A DNA stretch of 64,000 nt from Citrus sinensis (GCF_022201045.2 NC_068557.1:7130001-7194000), one strand, 5' to 3'; positions 45,430 through 57,862 are shown, counted from the first letter of the stretch. Translations and numbers: made by a program. The notes: generated from the sequence alone by a model not told the origin.

Positions 45430-47150
45430 GCAACAACACCAGGCTTAAAGATGGTTTTTGGACCTTTTTCTTTTTCTTTTACCTTTATAGGTTTTCCAAA
45501 TTGATTGTTACCATAATAATCTTCATTTTTGTTAGAGAAGCTACTTTCAAATTGCATTTTTTTTATTTCCCCAGTTGCTTGTCTTTCCTTTTCCTGATCT
45601 CATAGCCATGTCAGCTTCAATAGATTCATTATTTTTTTGTAGTTCCATTCTTTCATGGTTCAGAAGTATGGCATACACTTCTTCAACGGTTGCTGGTATT
45701 AGCCTCACTAAAATGCTCACAACAAATGAGAATACAAGTCACAAGATCTTCTTATAAAACTGGTTTCCCAACAGCTGCAAGTTTCATGCTTAGAGTTCTC
45801 ATTTTTATGAAGAACTCAGTTATAGTGCTGGAGCCTTTTTGCGCTGTCTCGAGTTGCATCTTAAGCAAGGTTGTTCTTGCAACTGATTATGAAGTATAAA
45901 GTCATTCAAGTGATGTCCACATTTCATATGAACTGGTGCAGTGTGTCACAGCAATGAGGATGTTCTCAGACATTGTGGTCAATAGCCAACTCAAAAGCAA
46001 TTAATATTGTCTCAACCAAAGCATATATCATTGGCTCTCGATAGCTATTGCATTTTGAAGCCCATCTATTTAAGACCTGAGAATTTGTAAGAGCTCTCTT
46101 TATTCCATTTATAAAGCCTTCAAGTCCATTGCCCCTTATTGCAAGTAAGATTTGTGCTTTCCAAATAATGTAGTTGGTGGTATCAAGTTTGATAGTGGTT
46201 GAAAATGAGAAGAAGCTTAGTGTCACAAGATGAGTGTTTTGTGCAGCAAACTCGTGCAGCACTTAGACAACTTTGCCGAATGTTGCTAAGTAAGCCTTGA
46301 GCTTCTCGAACTAGCTAAGCTTAAAGGTTTTCAAAGAAGTAGAAAGAAGAGAGCAATGGAGCCGAATAAAAGAAATTGTATTACTCACAAGAATGCTTAC
46401 AAGAGAGCTTATAAGTGTTTGAGTTGCTTGTGCTAAGCTTGTTGTTCAAATGCCTAATGTCATGCCCTATTTATAGGGGAGGCTCGCCATGCTCTATAAT
46501 TCTAGAGAATTCTACCATTTACATGTGCTGAAAATCTATGGAGAATTCTAGAGTATTTACAAGTTCAAATGTGCTAGAGTTGCCTAGAAATTTTCAGAAT
46601 TGGGCCAAGCTAGCACTCTTGGCCTTGTCATGGGCTCTTGGTGGGCAAATTGGGCTAGCAACTTGGGCAGTCCGCAACATTAGGGTGTGATGACTCAAAT
46701 GTGTGTTTGTTGTAGAGTGTATAACTCTTGTTGTTTGTGCTGCAGCATTTGCTGACTGAGTATTTTGTGCTGTGAGTGTTTCATTTACAACTGGTGTAAT
46801 GGTTTTTGTTTCTTCTATTTGTCTCCTAGATCTCAGGTTCACCCTCAACAAATTCCATTTATTAGAACGCTAAGGGTTCCTCTGATACCAAGAAAGAAAT
46901 AGGACAATAAGAGACGAAAGAATATTTTAAGAATGCACACCATTTCCATTTCTTTTAACTTGAATATATAATATCGTTTACATTACTTTACAGGCTTGCT
47001 ATATTATTTTATTTGGCAATCACATGGTCATTGTCTGCACTACACTTTGCCTCCACTACACTTTATCTCCACTTGAGTGTTCTTGGGTGCTAACTAAGTC
47101 CCCAAGTCACCTTATCATGCCTGCTGAGCTTGCCTGTCATGCCTGATATG
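45430..47150 (-). mobile_element. degenerate Copia fragment (gag relic)
   Basis: On the minus strand a primer-site-like ttggtatcagagg (46878-46890) is followed by the gag N-terminus (46851-46683, EETKTITPVVNETLTAQNTQ), a solo LTR and more gag (46262-45966, KLDTTNYIIWKAQILLAIRG). Broken gag continues to about 45560 (KGSSTITEFFIKMRTLSMKL, TVEEVYAILLNHE). No pol is present. The presumed 5' LTR at 46891-47150 is not delimited. This relic sits at the border between block B and block A'. Confidence 0.75.
46281..46679 (-). repeat. solo LTR inserted in the gag relic
   Basis: 399 bp with TGTTG...CAACA ends. On the minus strand it carries a promoter-like ctataaataggg and then a pre-terminal region like plant LTRs. 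It separates two parts of one gag. No matching 5-bp target duplication was found (ccgaa against ttagg), so the exact ends could be off. Confidence 0.6.
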
Positions 47151-47204
47151 CTTTATTCTAAGAATGTTAAAGAAGTACGCACAATGGATACTCTACATTG
47201 TCTT

Positions 47205-47625
47205 TTTTTAAGATTCTTCAATTTTTCGGATAAAGAATAGTACCGAGGAAAGAGAGTGAGTGGACGAGCACATTAATCTCTGTCATCACTTCTTGAAGAG
47301 CATTGATGAGATATGAAGTGATACTATTGACAGCTGAATTGGAATCTTCATAGATGATGTTAACTTTTTCTCCATTGTCAGCTGCCTATTATTGCTGCCA
47401 CAGTTTCAGTTCAGCAAATTGGTAGCAAGTTGCATTAACCAGAAAAGGCCAATGCAAACAAGCCCAGGATGGAACTTCATTTGCCAAAAAAAGAATCAGG
47501 ACTTGAGATTTGTTTCCAAGGCTAGTTGCTAATTTAGCTTCTTGCCATGTTCTTAAGCCCAGAATCACTCTTGCATGATAGTTCTTGACAAGAGTCTTAA
47601 TTGTATTTAGGGTGTTTATTTATTG
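47205..47625 (-). pseudogene. GLR amino-terminal domain fragment
   Basis: Counterpart of the GLR-A exon piece at 12742-13144: it reads VILGLRTWQEAKLATSLGNK and NEVPSWACLHWPFLVNAT, then is broken by stops and frameshifts. The rest of that gene (S1 to M4 of GLR-A) has no counterpart here, so the duplication boundary cuts through the exon. Confidence 0.8.
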
Positions 47626-48226
47626 AAGTGGAAGGGAGGATTGTGGCGTCCTCTCACTTTAATGTTTACACGTTTTTTTAATAGTAAGATTTGTAATGCA
47701 CTCATTCCCCCTCCCACCCTCTTTCTTTTTTTATTCTTCCCTTTAAATATAACATAATTATATTTATTAAAATAAAATATTAAATATAATAATTATATTT
47801 ATTAATACAAAGAATGGTACATTTTATTTAAAAATAATAATATAATATTTATTTAAATAATATTATTATATTCATTTAATTTTAATAGTATTGTATTTAT
47901 TAATATTAATAATAAATAATTTATTCTAAGAAAATATTAATTTTGTACCATATTATTGATAACAATATTTCATTTGTGATACTCTAATCAATAATTTTTA
48001 ATTTACATAATTAAAAATAAAATTAATAAAAAAATTTGTAATTTACATAATTGAGAATATTAATAATAATTATTAACTTATATGGTTAAAATTAATAATA
48101 AAATGAATAGTTTATTTATTTTTTATTAATTTTTTACTTAAAAGTTAAAATTCTTTAAATAAGGATAAAAACTGTAATTTGAAACAATTCATTTAAAAAA
48201 AAAAAATCATGCTGGATAGTTGATCC

Positions 48227-48428
48227 TAGGGATGGCAGAAATCTCCATGGGGACAAAGCCTCTCATGGATTTTCCCCCATTTGGGGAGGATATGAAAACG
48301 ATCTTATACCCAATTTCTTATTCATGGAAAGAATAAGAATGAGCTTTTGTCCAATTTTTTTTTCAGGAAAGGGACTGGGATAAGCTTAAATCCCCATCCC
48401 CTCCCCAATTCCCCATTTTCCCAACTTG
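48227..48428. mobile_element. small hAT-like MITE
   Basis: 202 bp beginning TAGGGATGGCAG, flanked by the perfect 8-bp repeat GTTGATCC (48219-48226 and 48429-48436). Block A has a related, uninterrupted ggttgatct near 14348. The right terminus is too diverged to show the inverted repeat. Confidence 0.7.
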
Positions 48429-48449
48429 GTTGATCCATTGGAAAGAACT

Positions 48450-49630
48450 TCCATTGATGGTGATTTTCAAACTCAAACTCAAACTCAATTTGATTGAAGG
48501 CAAATTGAACAAATTCAATACAAGTAATATAACTTGAGTTTGGCCAATGTTAAGTGACAAAATTCACAAATTGTACGTGGTAACAGCCATTTTGAACTAC
48601 CTGTAATTCTGCAACTGAAAAAAAAAAAAATTCCACGCCAACCCACTAGAAGATGTTGTACGGCTAGCCAACGCCTCCTCAACACTCAATTGCCATTTCT
48701 TCACAAAAACAACAACAAACCATTTTCTCAAATTCTTCAGAAACGACGTCATGGTTCTTGGTCTGACACTTGCATCTACGCTTCATCATCCGTCACTGCA
48801 AACCCCATTAGCAAATTATTCAATCACTCGCATTCTCAACCCCCAGCCAATCATTTCAGCATATTTCATTCCAGCCCAAACGATGCCAGATCGCATGGCA
48901 CTATCCTCCTAGCAACATTATCAATGGGAAATGACGATGGTCTCAGCTATTTGTTGGCGAGCTCCTTCTAACCCTGACGGAGGTCTTGATCAACAAAGAA
49001 GGTACTGATGAACAACAAAAAATTTGCACTGTTGACTAAGGTTGGGATGTTGTCAGAGCACCCTCGGCGTGAGGCTGGGTGGCTAGATGTCAACATTGAT
49101 GGCTCTGATAAGCTAGGGTTGTGTTCTTCAGTGAGTCGTTTATTATGAATTTGGTGGTGGCAGTGTTTAGACGGTGGTGGCTAGGGTTCACCAATTTTTT
49201 GGCATAAATGTAGCTGTGACTCACATGATGGGTATGATTAAAATGAAATGATCTTTTAAGAATACACTAACTAATTAAAATGAAGCAATAATCTCACATT
49301 TAGTTATTGAAATAGAAATTCATAATCGAGTGATTCCTAGATCAAATGACAGAATTTTATTAAAGAAGATAAACAAAGAAAACAAAAAGAAACCAACATA
49401 GATATGCACTGCCAGAGTTAAACGACCACATTTTCTTTGTTATGATAAAATGCTAATTTTACTCTTATGACGTTAGCTTAGTTTTAACAGCATGCAAACA
49501 GAAGTGGACAGATGAAAAAACATGTTATTTCATGTGGAATTGTGCCAAAAAAAAATATGTGTATTTTAAAAAAAATAAGTGGTCGGTAGATAATTTTCAT
49601 GGTGAGAAATATTATCCACTTCTTTGGAGC
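48450..49630. other. about 1.2 kb absent from block A
   Basis: Unique to A'. It holds a plus-strand frame at 48690-48971 (Ser-, His- and Asn-rich, with an N-terminus that looks like an organelle transit peptide) that I cannot identify. No terminal repeats were seen. It could be an insertion here or a loss from A. Confidence 0.45.
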
Positions 49631-50128
49631 AGGCTCTAAAAGTAATTTGCTTAGTTTTATAAGTGACTTGAACAAACGTTAGTTGATGATCCTGTCTTTT
49701 TGCTCGGAAACTTCCTCTCTTTATAAAATTTTGGATGCCTCACCTGTCTATTTAGGACATGAAGTTAATTAAAACAAAAAAATCTAACTTTGCTTTCAAT
49801 TTAAATAACACACCAAACTTGGCGGTTTTTTAGCAGTCAACTAAACTATTTTTTCACTTGTCAACTAATGAAATTGTTATCATGTATACAAAATTTGTGG
49901 TCTTCTTATCTTCCTGCGCTGGCTGTTCATTTATTATGTTTATAAGGAAAACATTATAAAAACATGGCTTATGATAAACCACTACATGCACTCGGGATCA
50001 GAAAAGACTTAACGTAAGAGTGGTTTAAAGTCTACTATTTTAAGTAAATAAATTGCTCTGTTTTTACTTAACGCAACTAAACAAGTTGATAATCAACCAC
50101 TTCTAAGTAAGGACTAGGGAGAATATAC

Positions 50129-50153
50129 ATGTGTGTGTGTGTGTGTGTGTGTG
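50129..50153. repeat. (GT)n microsatellite
   Basis: About 24 bases of gt repeats, seen directly and not present in block A. Confidence 0.9.
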
Positions 50154-50214
50154 GATATATATAATTAAGGGTATCTTCCACCACAATCGAGCTTACCGTC
50201 TGACTTATTTGCCC

Positions 50215-50346
50215 TTTCATGCAGTACAATCTATTTTCCAAAGTCTATTTTATGATCCAGAAACAGAAAAGGGGGAATTCTTTCATTCATTGACATCGAA
50301 CTTAGGAAAGTTGCTAAATAAGATCTTCAAAGGAGCAAGAATATAA
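50215..50346 (+). pseudogene. unidentified terminal exon fragment (copy 2)
   Basis: Second copy of the fragment at 14813-14942: it reads FHAVQSIFQSLFYDPETEKG and ends KLLNKIFKGARI with the same stop. The frame is kept between copies but with several replacement changes. Identity is unknown. Confidence 0.35.
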
Positions 50347-51114
50347 TGCTTATTCAAAGCATCTTATGAACCAATTGCTAACTTGAGTGTAAGAGTGGGT
50401 TTAGCAGGTGCCAAACAATGCAAACTAGGATTCTTTATCATATTTGAATTCGTTTCTTTATTGCCTACAAGTTTATTGTTATTTTCTTACTAGTTTAGGA
50501 ATTTATTTTCCTTTTATTCTATGGTTTAGAATAATTGCTGTTTGTATAAATAGTCCTCTCTTATAGTCTCTGAAGGCAAATTTGAGTTCACTAATATTAC
50601 TCAATTTTTAAAGTTCACTGTGATCTTTTGAGTTTAGTAAATTCTCACATTCTATGGAATCAATGAGTCTTCACCCCTAGATCCACGGTATCTTTTCGAA
50701 TCAATGTGAATTTAGACCATTCTTTTATCTCTATATTCTCAAGAATCAATGGAATATTATAACATTAAACTTTTGTTGCATCACAGATGCCTGGAACTTT
50801 GGGATCTTGACGACGATGGAGGATCACTGGATCATTTCCAAAAATTGAAGATCTCATTAACTTAAATAGGTTGTAAATTATTTAGGATAATAATTTTCCA
50901 ATTCGACATAATTGGTTTTATTTATCTTGTGATATTTCTTGGATTTACAAATTGAATCACTAGTTGTCATTTACAAGTAGATTGATGGTTAATAACTATA
51001 CTTTGGCGTACACATATTTAGTTGACAGCTAATGTTTTATTATTCATAACCTTGTACTTTTTAAGTTTTCATACACAAGCTAGCGCACTTTGGCGTACAC
51101 AACTATACTCACAA

Positions 51115-52840
51115 TCAGGGCCATAGGCCCCGATTTTCCGTTTCCCAAGCAGATAGCCAATGTTCATGTGTACGGGACTGGCTAGGAGACGACTGTTCAT
51201 CTGCAAGGGCTTTGTGCAATAGCAAGTTGATATCATCTACATGATTGTTGGGTGGTTTTGGTTGAACGATATGTGGCCAACAACACCAAAGCTTCCGGTG
51301 AACGTGGCGGCAAATGAAGAAAAATAAAGCGATTGTTGATGTTGCCACAGTAATGAAAAAGAGACCCTGGAAGCTACGTAGTCCGAGAGTGTCAAGGTCT
51401 TCATTATTTTCCTTAGCTGAGCAGTTGTAGGGGGAGAGCATAGATTCCTCCAATTCTCGCAATTTACCCTCTTCGGATAATTGAAGAATTGCTTGGGAAA
51501 AGTCAGGAAGATAGGAAGAATCTTTCGGAAAAGCCTGAAACATAAAACATATGACTATTTGAAGCAATCTGCAATCCTGATCTCCTCAACAAATAAAATA
51601 ATAAAAACTTGATAAAAAAGGAGGATCTTTAGAGAGGTTACTTACAAATCCAAAGCCCCCAACAGAGTACGTTGGTCCTGTAGTGAAATTTTTACAATTT
51701 TTTGCTAAAAATAATTTAACATATGGAGCCTCAAGAAAAGCAGCAGCAATTTCTCCACTCGTAAGAGCTTGACGATAACGATTTTCTGAAAATATTCGCT
51801 CAATGTTTTTTGGGTCGAAATGTAAGACGGTGACCAGATACTGCAACACAAAGGAGTTTCCATCACACCCCACTTTCTCCCCATTCCGCTTTAATGTCTC
51901 AACATCAGGTATCGGAATAAGTCGTCGATGGGCAAGTAAAGATGTTAGACTAGCGGTATAACTGGAGGTTATAATTAATGCCACGAATAGCCACACTATC
52001 ATTGTCATCCGCGACAAATTGCTATGCAATTTTGCTCCTACGTATAAATACAGAAAAGAAGAAAGTTATCTTCCGCAAACACATGCGCAAACTCATGGAT
52101 TGATTAAATTGGAGTGAAATGGTCCATACAAATAGTACCATGTTGTGAGAACAAAGTTGTGAAGGATAATGAAATCACTGAGCCAACTTGGTTCAATTTA
52201 GTGCCACGGGTGAATTCAGGATGGTGTTTCCTTTCAATTAACCACACAACAAAGCCGTTATACAAAACAATGGCTCCTGTTGCGGCCCACATCCAAGTGC
52301 TGAATGGTTTCTTGAACAGCCAAGCTCCCTCTGCAATCCTAGGCTTGACATATACAACCATCTGGACACCTGGCTCCGCATAGGGTTGTGAAAATACAGC
52401 AAATTTGCTGCGATTAGCTATTATAGCTGTGTCTCCTACTACTGCGTTAAATTTCTACGAGAAGGCAGGTTACTAAGTCAACCATCATGCTAAAAAAAAA
52501 AAAAATCAAAGAGAAAGAATTATCTCATCTGGATACATATGTAGTCAAGAAATCAGTACCTTTTCAGCGAGTTGCTCGACCATAGAATTATAGCTGCCTT
52601 CAAATAAATGAAAATCAAACCGCGGAAAGGGATCTAATAATTTCTGAACTGTAGCATTGAATACCTGAATGGAAAACCCAGTAACATTTATTAGCTTACC
52701 ATCAGGACCAGATGTCACATTCACAAACTCCGGATGTGAATTCCCTCCAGGAACTGCTATTTTTAGACGTTTTTCTGCCGGAGTTTCAGCTTCTGCCAAG
52801 ACTCTACGAGCAGCACTCCATCGTTCCCCTGGCCAATCTT
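51115..52840 (-). CDS. GLR-B': ligand-binding and channel half, duplicate of GLR-B
   Basis: Exons 52840-52560 (S1), 52454-52139 (M1-M2), 52037-51646 (M3-S2) and 51534-51115 (M4, tail) have the same borders as GLR-B. The M1-M2 exon encodes the same protein. S1 differs at four residues (AVQELSDP against TVQKLLDP, and SLVEQ against SMVEQ). M3-S2 differs at one (NIEP/NIER). The tail differs at several and has two extra codons (INLLLHKALADE), in frame. There is no stop. The upstream signal exon is at 53717-53435, in compatible phase, giving 563 residues if spliced. The amino-terminal domain is absent as in GLR-B. Function as a channel is possible but unproven. Confidence 0.75.
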
Positions 52841-53366
52841 CTTGTGTCAGTCATCACCATCTTGCATATATTTAATGATTTTAAGGTGTAGAAGTCAACA
52901 TTTTATAAAGTGCGGAAATGCGGATTGACTTTTAAAGTGCTCTTAACATAAAGGGCCTCGTGAGTTGCAAACGTGTGAGTCCACAATTTATAAAAAAAAA
53001 TGTTTGTATTAGAGAAAAATTACATTTATTTATAAAATTATGATATCGTAAATTAAAATTTTCTCTTAAAATATTGCAAAAATCTTGATCAATAAAAATT
53101 CAATAGTAGACAAATAACTATCATTAAATGTTAATTTAACTTTTAATATTTATTATTAAATGTTATATCATGTGGTATAATAATTTTTTTAAATTTTTAT
53201 AAAGTTATGAATCCTAGATCAATTAAGTGTGAGTAGTAGTTTTCTGATTCGGAATCTTAAAGTACGGGAAAAGTCGAAAAAACCTTAAAAACCGTGAGGT
53301 TTAAAGATTTAAAACTTAAACTGCACAATTTATACGTTTTTTCAAACTTTCTCACACTTTAAAATT

Positions 53367-53717
53367 TTAGATTGGAACATTTTTGGGGGCGGAGTGTGAT
53401 CGGATGCTATTTGTGTTACATAAACTAGCTCTACCAGAAGAAGCCGCCCGAGTAGAATCTCCATGAGAGCTCTGGACAGGAAGAATTGGCCGGTGACCGA
53501 TGTCGCGAGCAAAAAGATGTTCCTTGGCCATATTCGTGGCAACTTTTTCTTCTTTGCCAGCACGAGAGTAGTCATCTACTGAGCCACCTAAACTGAACTC
53601 TTTACGTTGGTGCTCATCATAATCATCCGCATTCGAAAATATTCCATTTGATGAAACTATGAGAAGGACGATCAAAAAGAGCGAGAGAAAACTGAAAGCG
53701 GACAACATTTTGTCCAT
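53367..53717 (-). CDS. GLR-B' first exon: signal peptide and start of the amino-terminal domain
   Basis: Copy of the exon at 18522-18818, from the ATG at 53717 (MDKMLSAFSFLSLFLIVLL). Compared with GLR-B it has one glycine codon less (GGSVDD against GGGSVDD), an in-frame change, and a few substitutions (RAGKEEKVATNMA). The presumed donor after 53435 reads GTAGAG, weaker than the GTGAGA of the other copy. Without splicing, a 1-base difference lets the frame run on to 53367. The segment up to the donor is open in both copies. Confidence 0.6.
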   Translation of the reverse strand: MDKMLSAFSFLSLFLIVLLIVSSNGIFSNADDYDEHQRKEFSLGGSVDDYSRAGKEEKVATNMAKEHLFARDIGHRPILPVQSSHGDSTRAASSGRASLCNTNSIRSHSAPKNVPI

Positions 53718-54277
53718 CTTCTTAATTTGGAGCGGATTAATTGTCGTATATAATTTTGAAAGGACTTTAGAAATATATATCAATTAGCTGACCCTCCACG
53801 GTTTTTGGCTTCAAAAGCACTAGTCTATTAATTGTATATTAAGAAAATTATCACCACTTCTATTTCCATGAAAGTTCCGTTTTCTGAAATGTCATAACTC
53901 AAAAGTTTACCATTCAACTTCCGCGTTTGTTTATTTGATTCTACACGAAACAATTTGACGTATGGAATTTGAAGAATGTTCAATAAATTTTGGGTTGTAT
54001 CATTTCAGTTATATTTCTCCAACCAAGATGGAGACAAATACAGAATTACTGATTGAATTACTTGTATGCAACCACGTGTTTTTTCTTTTTTTTAAACGAT
54101 TTTTTTAATGTGATTTTATTTTTCATTTGATTGGCCTACAAATAACGAAAAAGTAAGGGAACGTCGAGTTTTTCTAAGAAGACTTATTTCACATTGACTA
54201 GGAAAAAAACAAAATAATGTGTGAAGGCTTTGAGAGTGAAGGCTAGCTGGAGACTTTTTGCGGATGCTAATTTGGGG

Positions 54278-54545
54278 TAGTGGCGAAGCTACCATTATTT
54301 TTTTGGGTGGGCTTAATTTTTTTTTAAAATAAAATTTACTTCTCAAAAAATTTATTTTATACAAATAAAATTAAGCACACTACATAAACAAAAATCTAAC
54401 CATAAAATTATAAAAATATAATATAAATAAGAAAAATATTATCAAATATTAGATTTGTTTTTTTATATATATTAATAAAGTAAAATTATAATTATAATTA
54501 ATTTTTTTTTTAGCCCGGGTTAGCTTACCTTTAACTTCGCCTCTA
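54278..54545. mobile_element. MITE with TAGNGGCGAAG ends
   Basis: The left end TAGTGGCGAAGCTA and the right end, on the other strand, TAGAGGCGAAGTT are inverted repeats around 268 bp of AT-rich DNA. Block B shows the region without it (ggggtgtatatt at 39551). The target duplication could not be fixed, so the superfamily is open (hAT-like by the ends). Confidence 0.65.
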
Positions 54546-56237
54546 GGTATATATTATCGGTAATAATTCTTCGTCCTTGTTGAAGTAATAATACAGCTTA
54601 AAAGTCTAAGACTTTAATGAACTAAGAATGATATCATTTGAATTTTCCGTAGAAATCTTCTAATAGTAATTAAAGATAACAGTGATATGTGACAAGTTTT
54701 GATTTCATCACATACAACATAAATGAGTCAATTTAATAGTAAGACTGATTCTTCTCCTAGACAATTTAGGTAGCCGCTTAAAGTCCTACTAATGACAGCC
54801 CCATATCTTTGATAGACTCATTTAAAAAAAAAAATGAAAATGAATTCCTAAATTATAGCTAACTCAATTATTATTTTATATTTATTTACTTAACGTATTA
54901 TTACATTACAATTATCTTTCCCTAAATTAACTACCAAAATCTTATCATTAAAACCTTATATATTCCTTTTATGCCTCTGTCTTATCAATTAATAGTTTTT
55001 CGCGCCAAAAACAATAACATTGTTCAAAGCTTTTTTGGTGCTAAAGAAAAAAAATTAACACTAGGGTTTCCTCTACTTTCTCCATAAGAAAAAAAAAAGA
55101 AATAATTATTTTCTCTACTTTCCACGATCATTGGTCACCTCTACTCAAAGACTCAAGTCATCAAATTTAATTTATGAATTCATGTCAAATTAGTTTTCAG
55201 GTTTTAACTTTTTTATTCTTATTTTTTGGTTGTTTAATTTATTATTCTTATTTTTTAAAAAATAAGAATATTGTTCATAAGTTGTCATCTTTCAATTTTT
55301 AGCATAATTGTGTGCTTGTTTATTCTATGTCAATTGAAAAATTAAATAGGTTAACTGCATTATCGATTGAGTAAGATATATTAACAAATTCATAAAAATT
55401 ATGCATTCAAAAAGCTCAAAAAATTAAAAATAAAAAAAATTATCCTGGATAATATACATATATTTTTCATCAAATACTTAAGAAGGTTTAAATTTAAAAT
55501 AACTCACCAAGACCCTAAATTTGTCTAATATGTAAGTTTAGTATTACTTATTGGTATTGATCTTATTATCTTATATAATCACAAACCCACATGCCAAATT
55601 ATAGTAATAATTATATTTTTATTTAACTCTTTTTTTAATAATTATCTCTATTTGTTTTTTGGAGATTTTACATGATGACCCAATACTTTTTTTTTTCTTA
55701 CTTTAGTAGCACAAAAAACAAAAGAAAAGGGGGAAAAAAGAACATTTTAGATAGTGATATTCTCAAGTAAAAGACATGTGAATCGAGCTTTTTTATCATG
55801 GTTAACAGTTTTGATGTATTGTGTGATGAATAGGCCAATTTTATGCGTCTCTCTATGGCACGAGACAATGTCTATCATGGTATACTATTACAGAAGATAA
55901 TATCAATACTTAGGATATATATCATTGTCTAAAATTAGAATATATATTATTGTTCAAAATGTTTGGCTACTATACGAAAGTAGTAAATGAGTTATTTTCT
56001 AAATAGGTACTAATTTTGTGTTTTTTTTATGAGTATTTCGATCAGATTCCAATATTTATGAACTCTTGTGTAAAATAAACTGTCAGTGTTATATTATTGT
56101 CACATGTCTCGTATTTTTGTGGCCATAATGTGTGTATATATATACACAACATCTATTTATACAAATAGATATTTGAAATTTAAAGTTTGTATGTCTAGTA
56201 TCATTTCTCTTTATTCATTTGTTTATTTGTTTTTTTT

Positions 56238-56254
56238 TGGGGGGGGGGGGGGGA
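56238..56254. repeat. G homopolymer and nearby (AAAAT)n
   Basis: A run of about 15 G next to a T run. A second simple repeat of aaaat units lies at 56430-56464. Both are seen directly and are prone to sequencing slippage. Confidence 0.85.
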
Positions 56255-57862
56255 ATAAGTATTACTGGTATGTATTAATCTCTCAGTTATTAACATTGCA
56301 ATTTTTTTCATTGTTATTTAATTTTATTGCACCTGAATTTTTTAGAAAAATAAACTTGGTGCATCTCTTTTAAGTTTCTTGAAATAAACACGTGCCTTGA
56401 CTGTTTGGAGAACTACTCAAAAATGAAAAACAGAATAAAAATAAAATAAAATAAAATAAAATAACGGCACATCTACATCTAGTGATCGGATTTGGGTTGA
56501 ACACGGCTGCATCTTTGAGCACTTTCCGCCTCCATGCTTCTCACACTGCCAATAGGAAATAATTTGAAGGTAGTATTAAAGATGAATTTGATTGTAGGAA
56601 TCTTTTTTTTTTTTTTTGGATCAAATCGAAATTAAACAATTATGAATACGAATTTAGAAGAATACAAAAAAACGTTTTGTATGCTATGCAAGAATTGGAA
56701 GTTTCAGATCCGTATTGGCAAAAAAGGCCTGGCTTTTATTAATTTAAATTACAAAAAGAAAAAGAAAAGCAACCTCAAGGTACAACATCAAACAAAGTCG
56801 ATGCATGAAATGTAAAATAAATTTGGAACTCTTAATTGTGGTTGAAAATTTCCTCATAAGCAAATCTTATATGTTTCGAGTTTGATGGTGTAACGTGTAT
56901 ACTTAGGAATGGGTTTGATGAGCGTAAAGTTTGGGCTTAAATGGAAGAATCCTACATTTTGTGATCAAGCCCATTGTGAGCCGCCCAATGGACACCATTA
57001 GCCAATTGGGTTCTGTTCATGTTCACGCCCAAAAACTGCATTAATTAACGGGGAAATTCAAGTACTACAACATCGTCTCTGATTCTGGTGTGCATGTAAT
57101 TAACATGTCATGTCCAAGCTGGCTAGCTAGTGACTATTATATCTCTAATCTCTCCCCTTGTTTATAGGTGATTGCTTCTGAAATGGGCAACTTCATGTGG
57201 GACTCTGAGAAGTCTCACAGAGCACGAGAAAGTAGAAAACAACAGTGTACGGATTGTCTCTCGACAAGTTTTGTTAGCAGTTAGCCCTTCTGATCGACAA
57301 TGGAAAAAGGCGCTGCGAGATTGTACAATGAAACCTAACAGATGCATGAGCCATTATATCATAGTGTCCCGACATGTAACATGTTGTTAAGTTTTGGTCC
57401 TGTTGCTTCTCATTCATTAAATTTCCATAACTGCTTTTATATTCTATTGTGGCAATGTAGCTTGTTTTGCCTTTGAGAGTTAATCATTTTAGGCTTAACC
57501 TACTTCATTTAAAATAGCTCCTATGGAAGGAACTTTATTTCTCAAAATTTAGCAATTTTCCATTGCTTGCAAGTTGTAACAACAAAAGTAGATGTGCTGT
57601 TAGTGATCATTCAGTAGAAATTTGGATTTTAAATACATGTGTTACTTGGTCAATTCAACATTTAACATTCAAGGTATTTTTCAACCTTATGTTGCTTTCA
57701 ACTTATCTCTGAAATCAAATATGTATATCTAGTAATCATAATTCTTTATTTTTTTTTTGGGTTGCTAATATCTACAACCGATTTAGTTATTCATGTTATT
57801 TTCCATAGCAGTTAATGATTCTATTTCAAGATAATTGTGATAAAAACTCACACTATTTTAAT

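Larger units (their letters stand above)
47160..53832. repeat. segmental duplication block A'
   Basis: Second copy of block A (12740-18930), same orientation, with an offset of exactly 35,267 bases through the central GLR exons. It lacks the hAT element of 13144-13828 and has its own insertions (48227-48428 and about 48450-49630). Its right end passes directly into block B'. Confidence 0.9.
53832..57776. repeat. segmental duplication block B'
   Basis: Second copy of block B (39077-44855), joined directly to A'. It lacks the hAT transposon and has its own 268-bp insertion at 54278-54545, plus extra AT-rich DNA at about 55390-56500 that has no counterpart in B. Confidence 0.88.

Noticed and set aside
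52114-52383. Plus-strand frame identical in both GLR copies (also 16847-17116)
   Set aside because: Antisense to the M1-M2 exon; its identity between copies reflects homogenised DNA, not selection on this frame.
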